From positions 1-64,000 of the forward strand of contig DWWE01000052.1 of assembly GCA_019119835.1 (NCBI GenBank): a stretch of DNA of 64,000 bases, in the 5' to 3' direction. Below the pieces are notes generated by a model. The model was given only the letters and a program-made list of their open reading frames with translations, was not told the origin of the DNA and made no database searches. Of this stretch, positions 35,862 through 45,731 are shown piece by piece (position 1 is the stretch's first letter; every line of letters begins with the position of its first letter). Made by a program: the position numbers and the translations under genes. This DNA is from Candidatus Gemmiger stercoravium. GTDB lineage: Bacteria; Bacillota; Clostridia; Oscillospirales; Ruminococcaceae.

Positions 35862-36677
35862 TCAGCCGCGGGCGTCGGCCGTCACTTCGGCCAGGATGGC
35901 GCGGATCTTGTCCGGGTCGGTGCCGGTGAGCTGCCAGGTGTAGGTGATCTCGCTGGTGACCATCTGCTGCGCCTCGATGCCGGCGGCGTCCAGCCCGGCC
36001 ACGCTGGGCTGGACGACCTTGGAGTAGGTGGTGCAGTTGACCGCCCTGTCCCCTTCCACCTGGATGGTGTAGCGCAGCGCCTTGTACTCGGCCCGGGCGG
36101 CGCTGTCCCGCTGTGCCTCCCGGGCGGCGGCTTCCTCCGGGAAGCCCTGGCGGCGCAGCGCGTCGGCCTCGGCGCTCAGGGCGTCCACCTGGGCCTGGAT
36201 CAGCGAGGGGAAGGCGCTGGGCCGGAAGGTGACGGTGTAGGTGTCCCCCTTCTGCTGCAGGGTAAAGCCGCCGGTGCTCTCGGGCCAGGTGACCTTGGGC
36301 ACCCAGTTCAGGTTGGCGGCCGCGGCCATGCCGGTGGTGTCGAGGGTCCAGGTCTTGCCGTCGTACCAATAATAGACCCCGTCCAGCAGCGCGGCGCCGT
36401 TTTCAAACAGGGCGGCGCCGGCGGCGTCGCAGGCGGTCATCTTCTGCATGGCGTCCTCGCCGGTGCGCCAGAACCGCTGGGTAACGCTCAGCCCGTCGCC
36501 GTCCTGCCCGTTGCCCACCTCCATGACGGTGTGGCTGACCACCGCGTAGTCGGTCAGGGCGGCGGTGTTCTGCAGCGCGTTCAGCAGCGCCCCCGTCTTG
36601 CCCGGGTCGGGCCGGGCGGCGCAGCCGGCCAGCACCGCCGCCGCCAGCGCCGCCGTAAAGATCCGCAGCCTTGCCAT
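35862..36677 (-). CDS. Lipoprotein of unknown function
   Basis: MARLRIFTAALAAAVLAGC lipobox; beta-rich body. Confidence 0.7.
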   Translation of the reverse strand: MARLRIFTAALAAAVLAGCAARPDPGKTGALLNALQNTAALTDYAVVSHTVMEVGNGQDGDGLSVTQRFWRTGEDAMQKMTACDAAGAALFENGAALLDGVYYWYDGKTWTLDTTGMAAAANLNWVPKVTWPESTGGFTLQQKGDTYTVTFRPSAFPSLIQAQVDALSAEADALRRQGFPEEAAAREAQRDSAARAEYKALRYTIQVEGDRAVNCTTYSKVVQPSVAGLDAAGIEAQQMVTSEITYTWQLTGTDPDKIRAILAEVTADARG

Positions 36678-36850
36678 TCGGCATCCCTCTTCCCTGCCCC
36701 GGCAGGGGCACTTCCTGTTATCACCAGTATACCCCGGCCGGCCGGGTGCAGCAATGGGCAAGCTGACCAAAAACCGTCCCCCCGGTTGGAGCAGTGTGCG
36801 CAACCCGGCGCCCTGCCGGCGGGCCGGGGCGGGAAATCTGCCCCGCCGCC

Positions 36851-36879
36851 TTGCACAAACCCCGCAAACCGTTTATACT
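36851..36879 (+). promoter_or_regulatory. Promoter upstream of PPK2
   Basis: TTGCAC-N17-TATACT. Confidence 0.6.
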
Positions 36880-36923
36880 ATGCCTATATATGCGCATCGT
36901 TTGTGAAGGGAGGCAGACGCACC

Positions 36924-37805
36924 ATGAAGGCAGAAGGTTTCCGGTTCGACGGCAGCGAGCCCTGCCGGCTGCGGGACCTGCCCTGCGGCGCCGGCAGCCG
37001 GGAGAAGGAGCAGAAAGACCGGCTGATCCGCAAGACCGCCGACAACCTGCAGCGGATGGCCGAACTGCAGGACGCCTTTTACGCCGACGGGCGGGAGGGG
37101 CTTGTGGTGGTGCTGCAGGCGCTGGACGCCGCCGGCAAGGACAGCATGGTCAAGCATGTGATGGGCGGGCTGAACCCCCAGGGGGTGACGGTCCACAGCT
37201 TCAAGCAGCCCGGCAAGGAGGAGCTGGCCCACGATTATCTGTGGCGGGTGAACCGGGCGCTGCCCGCCCGGGGCAGCATTGCCATCTTCAACCGCAGCTA
37301 CTACGAGGATGTGCTGGTGGTGCAGGTCCACGACCTGCAGAAGACCTACCGCATGGCCCCCCGGGTGCTGGAGGAGGAGAAGCGGGAGTTTTTCCGCAAG
37401 CGCTACCGGCAGATCCGCCAGTATGAGGAATACCTGTACGAGAACAGCTACCGGGTCGTGAAGATCCTGCTGCATGTGTCCAAGGACAAGCAGAAGGAGC
37501 GGTTTCTTGAGCGGATCGAGACGCCGGCCAAGAACTGGAAGTTTTCGGCCGAGGACCTGAAGGAGCGGGCGCTGTTCGACACCTACACCCGGGTGTTTGA
37601 CGAGGTGGTCACCGAGACCGCCTCCGCCCACAGCCCCTGGTATGTGATCCCGGCCGACCAGAAGTGGTACGCCCGGTACCTGGTGAGCGAGATCGTGACC
37701 GACGCGCTGGACCGCTGCTGCCACGAGTACCCGCAGCTTTCGCCCGAGGCCCGCGCCCGGCTGGACGACTACCGCCGGGCCCTTGAGCAGGGCGAACAAC
37801 CGTAA
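36924..37805 (+). CDS. Polyphosphate kinase 2 family protein
   Basis: QALDAAGKDSMVKHVMGGLNPQGVTVHSFKQP, IAIFNRSYYEDVLVV, WYVIPADQKWYAR. Confidence 0.93.
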   Translation: MKAEGFRFDGSEPCRLRDLPCGAGSREKEQKDRLIRKTADNLQRMAELQDAFYADGREGLVVVLQALDAAGKDSMVKHVMGGLNPQGVTVHSFKQPGKEELAHDYLWRVNRALPARGSIAIFNRSYYEDVLVVQVHDLQKTYRMAPRVLEEEKREFFRKRYRQIRQYEEYLYENSYRVVKILLHVSKDKQKERFLERIETPAKNWKFSAEDLKERALFDTYTRVFDEVVTETASAHSPWYVIPADQKWYARYLVSEIVTDALDRCCHEYPQLSPEARARLDDYRRALEQGEQP

Positions 37806-37829
37806 CGACAGGAAGGGGAGGGACCGCCG

Positions 37830-38939
37830 ATGGCGCCGATCCGAGTTTTGCAGATCATGCCGGCGATGGATGCCGGCGGCATGGAGACCTTTGTGATGAA
37901 CGTCTACCGTGCCATTGACCGGGAGCGGGTGCAGTTTGACTTTTTGTACCATTACGACAAGCCCTGCTTTTATGACTATGAGATCCAGGCCCTGGGCGGG
38001 CGGATCACCAAGCTGACCGTGCGCCAGGACAACAACCTGCCCCGCTACCTGCACCAGCTGGACCGGCTGTTCGCCCGGCATACCGAATACCGGATCGTCC
38101 ACGGCCATTACAGCGGCTTCGGCATGTTTTACAACGCGGCGGCCCGCCGCCGGGGCGTGCCGGTGCGGGTCGGCCACAGCCACAACACCGCCTACGAGCC
38201 GAACCTGATCGGCCGGCTGGACAAGGTGATGAGCGCCCGGTTCAACCGGGACCTGACCGACCGGTTCGCCTGCAGCCGCAAGGCCGGGGAGATGCTGTTC
38301 GGGGCCTCGCCTTTCACGGTGCTGCCCAACGGCGTGGATACCGACGCCTTTGCCCGCCATGACCCCGAGGCCCGCGCCCGGCTGCGCGAGCACCTGGGCG
38401 TGGCGCCCGGGGAGCTGCTGCTGGGGCATGTGGGGCGGTTTTCGGCCCAGAAGAACCACGCCGGGCTGCTGCGCATCTTCGCCGCGGTGCGCCGGCGCCG
38501 CCCCGACGCCCGGCTGCTGCTGCTGGGCACCGGCCCGCTGGAGCAGGAGACCCGCGCCCTGGCCGACCGGCTGGGGGTGGCGGACCGGGTGATCTTTGCC
38601 GGGGTGCGCACCAATGTGCAGGCCTTCTACCATGCGATGGACGCCTTTTTGCTGCCCAGCCTGTTCGAAGGGCTGCCGGTGGTGCTGGTGGAGGCCCAGG
38701 CTGCCGGGCTGCCCTGCTTTGTGGCGGACACCATCGACCGGGGCGCGGCCTTTGCCAGCGGGGTCGAGTTTCTGCCGCTGGAGGACCCCGAAGCCTGGGC
38801 CGACGCCCTGGCCGGGGCCAGCCTGGCCCGCAACCCGCTGGCCCAGACCCAGGCGCTGGCCGCCGGGTTCGATGTGCGCACCAGCGCCGAGATCCTGCAG
38901 GCGTTCTACCTGCGCCGCTATGCGGAGGTGACCCGATGA
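37830..38939 (+). CDS. Glycosyltransferase family 4 (GT-B)
   Basis: MPAMDAGGMETFVMNVYR, HVGRFSAQKNHAGLLRIF, LPSLFEGLPVVLVEAQAAGLP. Confidence 0.94.
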   Translation: MAPIRVLQIMPAMDAGGMETFVMNVYRAIDRERVQFDFLYHYDKPCFYDYEIQALGGRITKLTVRQDNNLPRYLHQLDRLFARHTEYRIVHGHYSGFGMFYNAAARRRGVPVRVGHSHNTAYEPNLIGRLDKVMSARFNRDLTDRFACSRKAGEMLFGASPFTVLPNGVDTDAFARHDPEARARLREHLGVAPGELLLGHVGRFSAQKNHAGLLRIFAAVRRRRPDARLLLLGTGPLEQETRALADRLGVADRVIFAGVRTNVQAFYHAMDAFLLPSLFEGLPVVLVEAQAAGLPCFVADTIDRGAAFASGVEFLPLEDPEAWADALAGASLARNPLAQTQALAAGFDVRTSAEILQAFYLRRYAEVTR

Positions 38940-39934
38940 GACCAGCCGCCCCCCTGGCCGCCGTGGTGGTGCCGGTGTACAATGCCGGGGCCTTTCTGCC
39001 CGCCTGCCTGCGCAGCATCGCCGCCCAGACGCTGCAGGATTTCCGCTGCTACCTGGTGGACGACGGCTCCAGCGACGGGTCGGGTGAGCTGTGCGAAGCC
39101 GCCGGGCGGGAGGATATGCGCTTTGTCGCGCTGCACCAGGCCCAGTGCGGGGTCTCGGCCGCCAGGGCCGCCGGGCTGCGGGCCGCCCTGGCCGACGGCG
39201 CCCGGTGGATCGCCTTCTGCGACGCCGACGACCTGTTCCACCCCGATCTGCTGCGGGTGCTGATCGGGGCGGCGCGCTCGGCCAAAATGCCGGTGGCCTG
39301 CTGCCTGTACGACAGCTTTTCCGGCGACGCCCCCGCCGACCTGCCCGCCCGGCCCGCCGGCGCCCGGGTGCTGGCCGCCCCCGCCCATCTGGAAGCGCTG
39401 CTCCACGACCATGCGGTGGATTTCAGCCTGTGCAACAAGCTGTACAGCGCCGAGGCGCTGACCCCCGCCGACCTGGACAACGGCTATGCCTACAACGAGG
39501 ACCTGCTGGCCAACTGGCAGGTGTTCAGCCGGCTGCCGGGCTGCGCCTTTGTGGACTTTGTCGGTTACCATTACCGCCAGCACCCGGATTCGGCCAGCCA
39601 CCGGCCGCTGAACCCCGCCAGCCTGGACGACCAGCGCCGGGCGGCCATCTACATCCGGGAACATGCCGGGCCCGAGATGCAGCAGTCCGCCGACGCCTTC
39701 TACTATGAAAAGCTGGTCTACCTGGCCAGCATGATCCTGCGCCGGGCCGACGCGGCCGACTACCGGGTGCAGTTCAACGAGCTGGGGGTGGGCATCCGCG
39801 CCGGGCTGCGGGACCCGCGGCTGGGCAAAAACCCCCGGCTGGCCCTTTCCATCAAGGCGGCCGCCTGGGCTACCGTCCACTGCACCCGGCTGTGGGCCGC
39901 GGTCTGCCGCCGCCTGCTGCGGGACAGGCAGTGA
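38936..39934 (+). CDS. Glycosyltransferase family 2
   Basis: AAVVVPVYNAGAFLPACLRSIAAQT, VDDGSSDGSGELC, CDADD; ATGA overlap with previous gene. Confidence 0.93.
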   Translation: MRPAAPLAAVVVPVYNAGAFLPACLRSIAAQTLQDFRCYLVDDGSSDGSGELCEAAGREDMRFVALHQAQCGVSAARAAGLRAALADGARWIAFCDADDLFHPDLLRVLIGAARSAKMPVACCLYDSFSGDAPADLPARPAGARVLAAPAHLEALLHDHAVDFSLCNKLYSAEALTPADLDNGYAYNEDLLANWQVFSRLPGCAFVDFVGYHYRQHPDSASHRPLNPASLDDQRRAAIYIREHAGPEMQQSADAFYYEKLVYLASMILRRADAADYRVQFNELGVGIRAGLRDPRLGKNPRLALSIKAAAWATVHCTRLWAAVCRRLLRDRQ

Positions 39935-39973
39935 GTTTCCCGGCGGCCGCGGCCGCCAGATGTGGGTGAGAGA

Positions 39974-41206
39974 ATGCGATTTTTGTTTGTGCTGGACAGT
40001 GTGGAGGCCCCGGCGGCCGCCAACCCGCGGCTGGGCCGGCGGCTGGCGGCGGCGCTGGCCGGGGCCGGCCATGCGGTGACCCTGCTGGAACTGTGGGACG
40101 GGCAGACCCCGCCCCCGGCGGTGCCCGGCTGCCGCACCGAGGCCCTGGCCTTTGCCGACGAGGCCGCGATGGAGCGGGCGCTGGAAGGCGGCGCGGCCGG
40201 GCACAGCCCGGTGCCGCTGCGGCTGGCCCGGCTGGTCCTTCACCCGCAGGCCGCGGGGGCCGCGGTGCGGCAGTTTCTGCTCAAGGCGCCCCGGCGGGTG
40301 ACCGACACCCGCCGGGCCATCCAGCGGCTGGACGCCCGGACCCCCTTCGACGCGGTCTGCGCGGTGGCGGCCCCCTACCGGGCGGCCTTTGCGCTGGAAA
40401 GCGCCCGGCTGCGGGGCAAAAAACTGCTGTGGCAGATGGACCCCTACGCCGCCAACCAGAGCTACCGCGCCCCCGGCGGCTATGACCGGGAACGCCGGCT
40501 GCTGGCCGCGATGGACCATGTCTTCATCACCGACCAGGCCCTGCCCGACTTTGCCCCCGGCGGCCCGCTGGCCCCGCTGGCCGGGCGGGTGTCCCGGCTG
40601 GGCTTTCCCAGCCTGGTGCCCCCCGAAGGCCCCGCCCCGGCGGTGGACCGGCAGAGCTGCGTGTTCTGCGGCACCCTGTACCCGGGCCTGCGGGAGCCCG
40701 GGGCGCTGCTGGCGCTGTTCGGGGCGCTGGGCGGCGGCTGGACGCTGACGATGGCCGGCGGCGGCTGGGACGCCTTTGCGGCCGACCGGGCCCGCGCCGA
40801 AGCCGCGCTGGGGGACCGGCTGCGGCTGCCGGGGCCGGTCCCGCCCGACCGGGCCCGCGCCCTGGAGCGGTCCGCCGGGGTGCTGGTGAGCATCGGCAAC
40901 ACGGCGGCCAACCAGCTGCCCAGCAAACTGTTCGAGTATGTGGCCGCGGGCAAGCCGGTGCTGCACCTGGCCGCCGGCGACCGGGACGCCGCCCTGCCCT
41001 ACCTGCGCCGCTGGCCGCTGGCGCTCTGCCTGGCCCCCGGCGACCCGCAGGCCCAGGCCGCCGCGCTGCGCCCCTGGCTGGAGGCGAACGCCGGCCGGCA
41101 GCTGCCCTTTGCGGAGGCAGCCCGCCTGTACCCGGACTTTACCCCCGGGGCGGTGGCGGCCCGTTTTTTGCAGGCGCTGGCAGACCCCGCGCCCGAGACT
41201 TTGTGA
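39974..41206 (+). CDS. GT-B fold glycosyltransferase-like protein
   Basis: N-terminal Rossmann-like MRFLFVLDSVE; C-terminal VLVSIGNTAANQLPSKLFEYVAAGKPVLHLAAGD. Confidence 0.75.
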   Translation: MRFLFVLDSVEAPAAANPRLGRRLAAALAGAGHAVTLLELWDGQTPPPAVPGCRTEALAFADEAAMERALEGGAAGHSPVPLRLARLVLHPQAAGAAVRQFLLKAPRRVTDTRRAIQRLDARTPFDAVCAVAAPYRAAFALESARLRGKKLLWQMDPYAANQSYRAPGGYDRERRLLAAMDHVFITDQALPDFAPGGPLAPLAGRVSRLGFPSLVPPEGPAPAVDRQSCVFCGTLYPGLREPGALLALFGALGGGWTLTMAGGGWDAFAADRARAEAALGDRLRLPGPVPPDRARALERSAGVLVSIGNTAANQLPSKLFEYVAAGKPVLHLAAGDRDAALPYLRRWPLALCLAPGDPQAQAAALRPWLEANAGRQLPFAEAARLYPDFTPGAVAARFLQALADPAPETL

Positions 41207-41222
41207 GGACAAGGAGGCAGCC

Positions 41223-42515
41223 ATGCAGGTCCTTTGGCTGGTGAGCATTACGATCCCGGCGGCGGCCGCGGCCTGCGGCCTGCCCGCCAAAGAGGTGGGC
41301 GGCGGCTGGCTGACCGGCCAGCTGGAAGCTCTGCGCGCCCTGCCCGACGCCCCGGCGCTGACCGTGTGCAGCGTGGACAGCCGGGTCGGCGCCCTGACCC
41401 GGGGCGAGGGGGGCGGGGTGCGCTATGCGCTGCTGCCCGGCGGCGGTGAGTCGGACTTTGCCGCCCTGCTGCGGGGCGGGCAGTTCGACCTTGTCCACAT
41501 CTGGGGCACCGAGTATCCGGCCGCCCGGGCCATGCAGGCGGCGGCCGGGGCGGCCGGGCTGCCGGTGCTGGTGGGCATCCAGGGGGTCATGCGGGACTGC
41601 GCGGCCCACCTGTGCGACGGCGTGCCCAAGCGGCTGCGCCGCTCGGGTCCGGTACAGCGGGCCATCGACCGGGTGGTGCCCGGGGCGCTGCTGGACCGCC
41701 AGCAGGCGCTGTACGACCACCTGGCCGCCGGCGAGGCCGCGCTGTTGGCCAACGCCCGGTTCGTGACCGGCCGCACCACCTTTGACCGGGCGCTGGCCGC
41801 CGACTGCGCCCCGAAGGCCCGGTATTTTGCCTGCAACGAGACGCTGCGCCCCGGCTTTTATACCGGCGCCGGCTGGCGGCCCCGGACCTTCGGCACCGCG
41901 CCCAAACTGCTGATGAGCCAGGGCAACTACCCGCTGAAAAACCTGCACACCGCCCTGCAGGCCCTGCCCCGCCTGCGGGAGCGCTGGCCCGGGCTGACCC
42001 TGACGGTGGCCGGCTGGCCGCCGCTGGACAAGGGCCCGCTGCTGCGGCCGGTGATCCGCCGGATGTTCCCCTACCAGACCTGGTGCGCCCGGCTGATCCG
42101 CCAGCTGGGGCTGCAGGACGCCGTGCGCTACACCGGCCCGCTGGACGAGCCGGCCATGCGCCAGGCCTATCTGGATGCCGACCTGTATCTGCTGCCCTCC
42201 TATAGCGAGAACAGCCCCAACAGCCTGGGCGAAGCGATGCTGCTGGGCCTGCCCTGCGTGGCCGCCCGGGTGGGGGGCATTCCCGACCTGCTGGAAGACG
42301 GCCGGCAGGGGGTGCTGTACGCCCCGGCCGGGGACCCCGGCGCCCTGGCCGAAGCGGCGGCCCGGGTGCTGAGCGCCCCCGACCAGGGCACCGCGCTGGG
42401 CGCTGCGGCCCGGCAGCGGGCGCTGCAGACCCATGACCCCCGGCAGAACGCCGGGGCGCTGACCGGCATCTACCGGCAGATCCTGGCCCAGCTCGGGCGG
42501 GAGGCAGCCCTGTGA
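41223..42515 (+). CDS. Glycosyltransferase family 4
   Basis: LPSYSENSPNSLGEAMLLGLPCVAARVGGIPDLLEDGRQGVLY. Confidence 0.93.
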   Translation: MQVLWLVSITIPAAAAACGLPAKEVGGGWLTGQLEALRALPDAPALTVCSVDSRVGALTRGEGGGVRYALLPGGGESDFAALLRGGQFDLVHIWGTEYPAARAMQAAAGAAGLPVLVGIQGVMRDCAAHLCDGVPKRLRRSGPVQRAIDRVVPGALLDRQQALYDHLAAGEAALLANARFVTGRTTFDRALAADCAPKARYFACNETLRPGFYTGAGWRPRTFGTAPKLLMSQGNYPLKNLHTALQALPRLRERWPGLTLTVAGWPPLDKGPLLRPVIRRMFPYQTWCARLIRQLGLQDAVRYTGPLDEPAMRQAYLDADLYLLPSYSENSPNSLGEAMLLGLPCVAARVGGIPDLLEDGRQGVLYAPAGDPGALAEAAARVLSAPDQGTALGAAARQRALQTHDPRQNAGALTGIYRQILAQLGREAAL

Positions 42516-43534
42516 CGCCGCGGGTCTCGGTCATCATCCCCTGTTACCGGGCGGCGGACACGCTGCGCCGGGCGGCCGCCAGTGCGCTGGCCGGCGCCCC
42601 CGGTGATCTGGAACTGCTGCTGGTGGATGACGGCAGCCCCGACGACACCCCGGCGCTGTGCGACGCGCTGGCCGGCGGCGACCCGCGCATCCGGGCGCTG
42701 CACCGGGAAAACGGCGGCGCCGGGGCCGCCCGCAACACCGGGCTGGCGGCCGCCCGGGGGGACTGGGTGCTCTTTCTGGATGCCGACGATGAGCTGCTGC
42801 CCGGGCTGTGGCAGGCCCTGCCCCCGGCGCTGCAGGCCCGCCCCGGGCTGGTGCTGTTCGGCATGGAGCGGGCCAGCGGCCCCGCCCCCTGCCCGCTGGC
42901 GCCGGGGCGCTGGGACACCCTGGCGGACCTGGGCGCCGCGCTGGACCCGCTTTTGTTCGAGAGCGGCTACCTGGCCGCCCCCTACCCCAAACTTTTCCGG
43001 GCGGATGTGATCCGCCAGGCCGGGCTGCGCTTCAACGAGGCGCTGGCCGTGAACGAGGACGTGCTGTTCAACCTGGAGTACCTGGCCGCCTGCGACGCCC
43101 GGCCGCTGATCTGCTGCCTGGGCGGCCGATACTACCGCCAGAACGACCTGGCGGGGGGCAGTTTGTCCCGCCGGCTGCGGGGGGACCTGCTGGACGCCGA
43201 GGCCGTGACCCGCCCGGCGCTGGACCGGCTGCTGCGGGGCGCCGGCTGGGACGATGCGGAGCGGACCGCCCTGCTGACCAAAAGCCGGGTGCGGGCGGCG
43301 CTGAACCAGTACGGCCTGCTGACCGGGCGGGGCGGGGCGATGCCCTTTGCCCGGCGGCGGGCGCTGTTTGCCCGCATCCTGGCCGACGGCGAGGCCCGCG
43401 CCGCCCTGCGCGCCCGGCTGCGGCAGGACCCCAACCGGCTGGCCGCCCTGCCCTACCGCCTGGGCGCGGCGCTGCGGGCCCCCGGGATGCTGGCCGCCTA
43501 CACGATGGTCAAAAACCGTCTGCTGGGATTGTGA
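42512..43534 (+). CDS. Glycosyltransferase family 2
   Basis: VSVIIPCYRAADTLRRAAASAL, LLVDDGSPDDTPALCD, LDADDE. Confidence 0.93.
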   Translation: MTPRVSVIIPCYRAADTLRRAAASALAGAPGDLELLLVDDGSPDDTPALCDALAGGDPRIRALHRENGGAGAARNTGLAAARGDWVLFLDADDELLPGLWQALPPALQARPGLVLFGMERASGPAPCPLAPGRWDTLADLGAALDPLLFESGYLAAPYPKLFRADVIRQAGLRFNEALAVNEDVLFNLEYLAACDARPLICCLGGRYYRQNDLAGGSLSRRLRGDLLDAEAVTRPALDRLLRGAGWDDAERTALLTKSRVRAALNQYGLLTGRGGAMPFARRRALFARILADGEARAALRARLRQDPNRLAALPYRLGAALRAPGMLAAYTMVKNRLLGL

Positions 43535-43554
43535 GAGCGATTTTCCGGCAAACA

Positions 43555-43583
43555 TTGCAAAAGCGGGCAAAAACTGCTACACT
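43555..43583 (+). promoter_or_regulatory. Internal promoter in the GT cluster
   Basis: TTGCAA-N17-TACACT. Confidence 0.5.
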
Positions 43584-43630
43584 GAAACTGTAGTTTTCCT
43601 GATTCTGGCCTATAGAGAGGAGCCGGCCCC

Positions 43631-44653
43631 ATGCCGCAGACCCCCACCATCAGCATTGTGACAACCGTATACGATGCCAGGGACTATCTGCCCCGCACGG
43701 TGCAGAGCATCCTGGCCCAGACCTTCACCGACTTTGAGCTGCTGCTGGTGGAGGATGGCAGCCCCAACGGCTGCGGCGCGCTCTGCGACGAGCTGGCCCG
43801 CACCGACCCGCGCATCCGGGTGTTCCACAAACCCAACGGCGGGCCGGCCTCGGCGGCCAATGTGGGGCTGGACAATGCCCGGGGGGCCTACATCGGGTTT
43901 GTGGATTCCGACGACCTGATCGAGCCGGATATGTACGAGCGGCTGTACAACGCCATCCAGGCCACCGGGGCGCGGATCGCCGCCTGCACCGGCGACGCCA
44001 TCGACGAAGCGGACGCCCCGCTGCCCGGGCGGATGGTGTCCATCCGCACCCACGGGGTGCGGGACGCCGAGGAACTGCTGCTGGAGACCTTCCAGACCGG
44101 CAGCTTTTACGGGCCGCTGAGCTGGAACAAACTGTTCGACATCCGCACCTTCCGGGACAAGGGGGTGCGGTACGACGAATCAATGTTTTTCGGTGACGAC
44201 GCCAGCGTGCTGCACCTGGTGTTCGAGGGGGAGCGGGCGGTCTGCCTGCCCGACGTGCTGTACCACTACCGCACCCGCCGCGGCCAGATGACCGACGCCG
44301 CCACCTTTCCGCCCCGCAAGCTGGACGATCTGCGCATGTACTGGGAGTGGCTGCAGTATTTTGCGGCCCGGCCGGGCTCGGCGCTGTACTACCGCTGGGC
44401 GGTGGCCTGGTACTGGAAGGCGCTGTACCTTTTCTGGTGCCTGGCCGGGGCCGCCGGCAACCAGGCCGAACTGCGGGATGGGTTTGAGGTCCACCGCAAG
44501 CACCTGGCCGGCATCCTGCCCGACCTGGTGCGGGACCGGTATGTGCCCTACGGCGAGCGGCTGCGGGCCTGCCTGTTCTGCCGCAGCCCGGAACTGGCCT
44601 ACCGCCTGGCCCGCGCCTGGGGCCGCCTGGCCGGCCCCCGCCGCCCCGCCTGA
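43631..44653 (+). CDS. Glycosyltransferase family 2
   Basis: ISIVTTVYDARDYLPRTVQSILAQT, VEDGSPNGCGALCDE, VDSDD. Confidence 0.93.
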   Translation: MPQTPTISIVTTVYDARDYLPRTVQSILAQTFTDFELLLVEDGSPNGCGALCDELARTDPRIRVFHKPNGGPASAANVGLDNARGAYIGFVDSDDLIEPDMYERLYNAIQATGARIAACTGDAIDEADAPLPGRMVSIRTHGVRDAEELLLETFQTGSFYGPLSWNKLFDIRTFRDKGVRYDESMFFGDDASVLHLVFEGERAVCLPDVLYHYRTRRGQMTDAATFPPRKLDDLRMYWEWLQYFAARPGSALYYRWAVAWYWKALYLFWCLAGAAGNQAELRDGFEVHRKHLAGILPDLVRDRYVPYGERLRACLFCRSPELAYRLARAWGRLAGPRRPA

Positions 44654-44701
44654 GCCGCCCCGCCCGGGGCATAGAGTTTCAAACTGGATCGAGGGAGTAA
44701 C

Positions 44702-45688
44702 ATGGAACATATTGCCGTCAGCGTCATCGTACCCATCTACAACACCAAGCCCTGGCTGCGGGAGTGCGTGCAGAGCATCCGGGACCAGAGCCAGACCTTT
44801 GCCGAGCCCTACGAGATCCTGCTGGTGGACGACGGCGCCACCGACGGCTGCGGGGAACTGTGCGATGAGCTGGCCGCCGAGGACAGCCGCATCCGGGTGA
44901 TCCACCAGGAAAACCAGGGCCTGTCGGCCGCCCGCAACACCGGCATCGACGCGGCGGCGGGGCGGTATTACGCCTTTGTGGACTCGGATGACATCCTGCG
45001 GCCGGGCTACCTGAAAAAACTGTACGACGCCTGCGAGGCCCACGACGCCTACATGGCGGTGTGCGCGGTGGAGGACGTGGCCGAAAACGGCGACAGCCTG
45101 GACCCGCCCAGCTACACCGACCCCACCGCCACCGGCGTGTTTGTGGGCAAGGAGCTGCTCAACAACTTCTATTCCCCCAACGGCACCTACTACACGGTGG
45201 CCTGGAACAAGCTGTACCGCGCCGAGGTGTGGAAGCTGCTGCACTACCCCGAAGGCCGCCTGCATGAAGACGACTTTGTGGCCCACCGGCTGTTCTGGCG
45301 GTGTGACCGGGTGGTCTGCCTGGCCGACCACCTGTACTGCTACCGGCTGCGGGGGGGCAGCATCTGCCGCACCGAAATGAAGGCCGAAGCCTTTGACGCG
45401 GTGGACGGCCTGGCCGACCGGTACCGCTTTTTTGTGGAGAACGGCGCCAACCGCACCGTGATCGACTGCGCCTACGCGGCCTGCTGGCGGCGGTACCTGT
45501 TCCTGTGCGCCAAGGTGCGCCAGAACCCCACCCCCCGGCTGATCAAGGCCATCTCCAAGGAGCAGTTCCTGATGCAGGGGCTCATCAGCTACCTGCCCAA
45601 CTGCAAGCAGCTGAAGATGACCGAAAAGCTCTCGGCCGCCCGCTGGGCCATGATGCCGGCCGAGATGCTCTGCCCGATGAAGAGCTGA
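44702..45688 (+). CDS. Glycosyltransferase family 2
   Basis: VSVIVPIYNTKPWLRECVQSIRDQ, VDDGATDGCGELCDE, VDSDD. Confidence 0.94.
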   Translation: MEHIAVSVIVPIYNTKPWLRECVQSIRDQSQTFAEPYEILLVDDGATDGCGELCDELAAEDSRIRVIHQENQGLSAARNTGIDAAAGRYYAFVDSDDILRPGYLKKLYDACEAHDAYMAVCAVEDVAENGDSLDPPSYTDPTATGVFVGKELLNNFYSPNGTYYTVAWNKLYRAEVWKLLHYPEGRLHEDDFVAHRLFWRCDRVVCLADHLYCYRLRGGSICRTEMKAEAFDAVDGLADRYRFFVENGANRTVIDCAYAACWRRYLFLCAKVRQNPTPRLIKAISKEQFLMQGLISYLPNCKQLKMTEKLSAARWAMMPAEMLCPMKS

Positions 45689-45731
45689 ACCGCCCGACCG
45701 TTTTCCCCTTCCCATAAAGAAAGGAGCCGCC

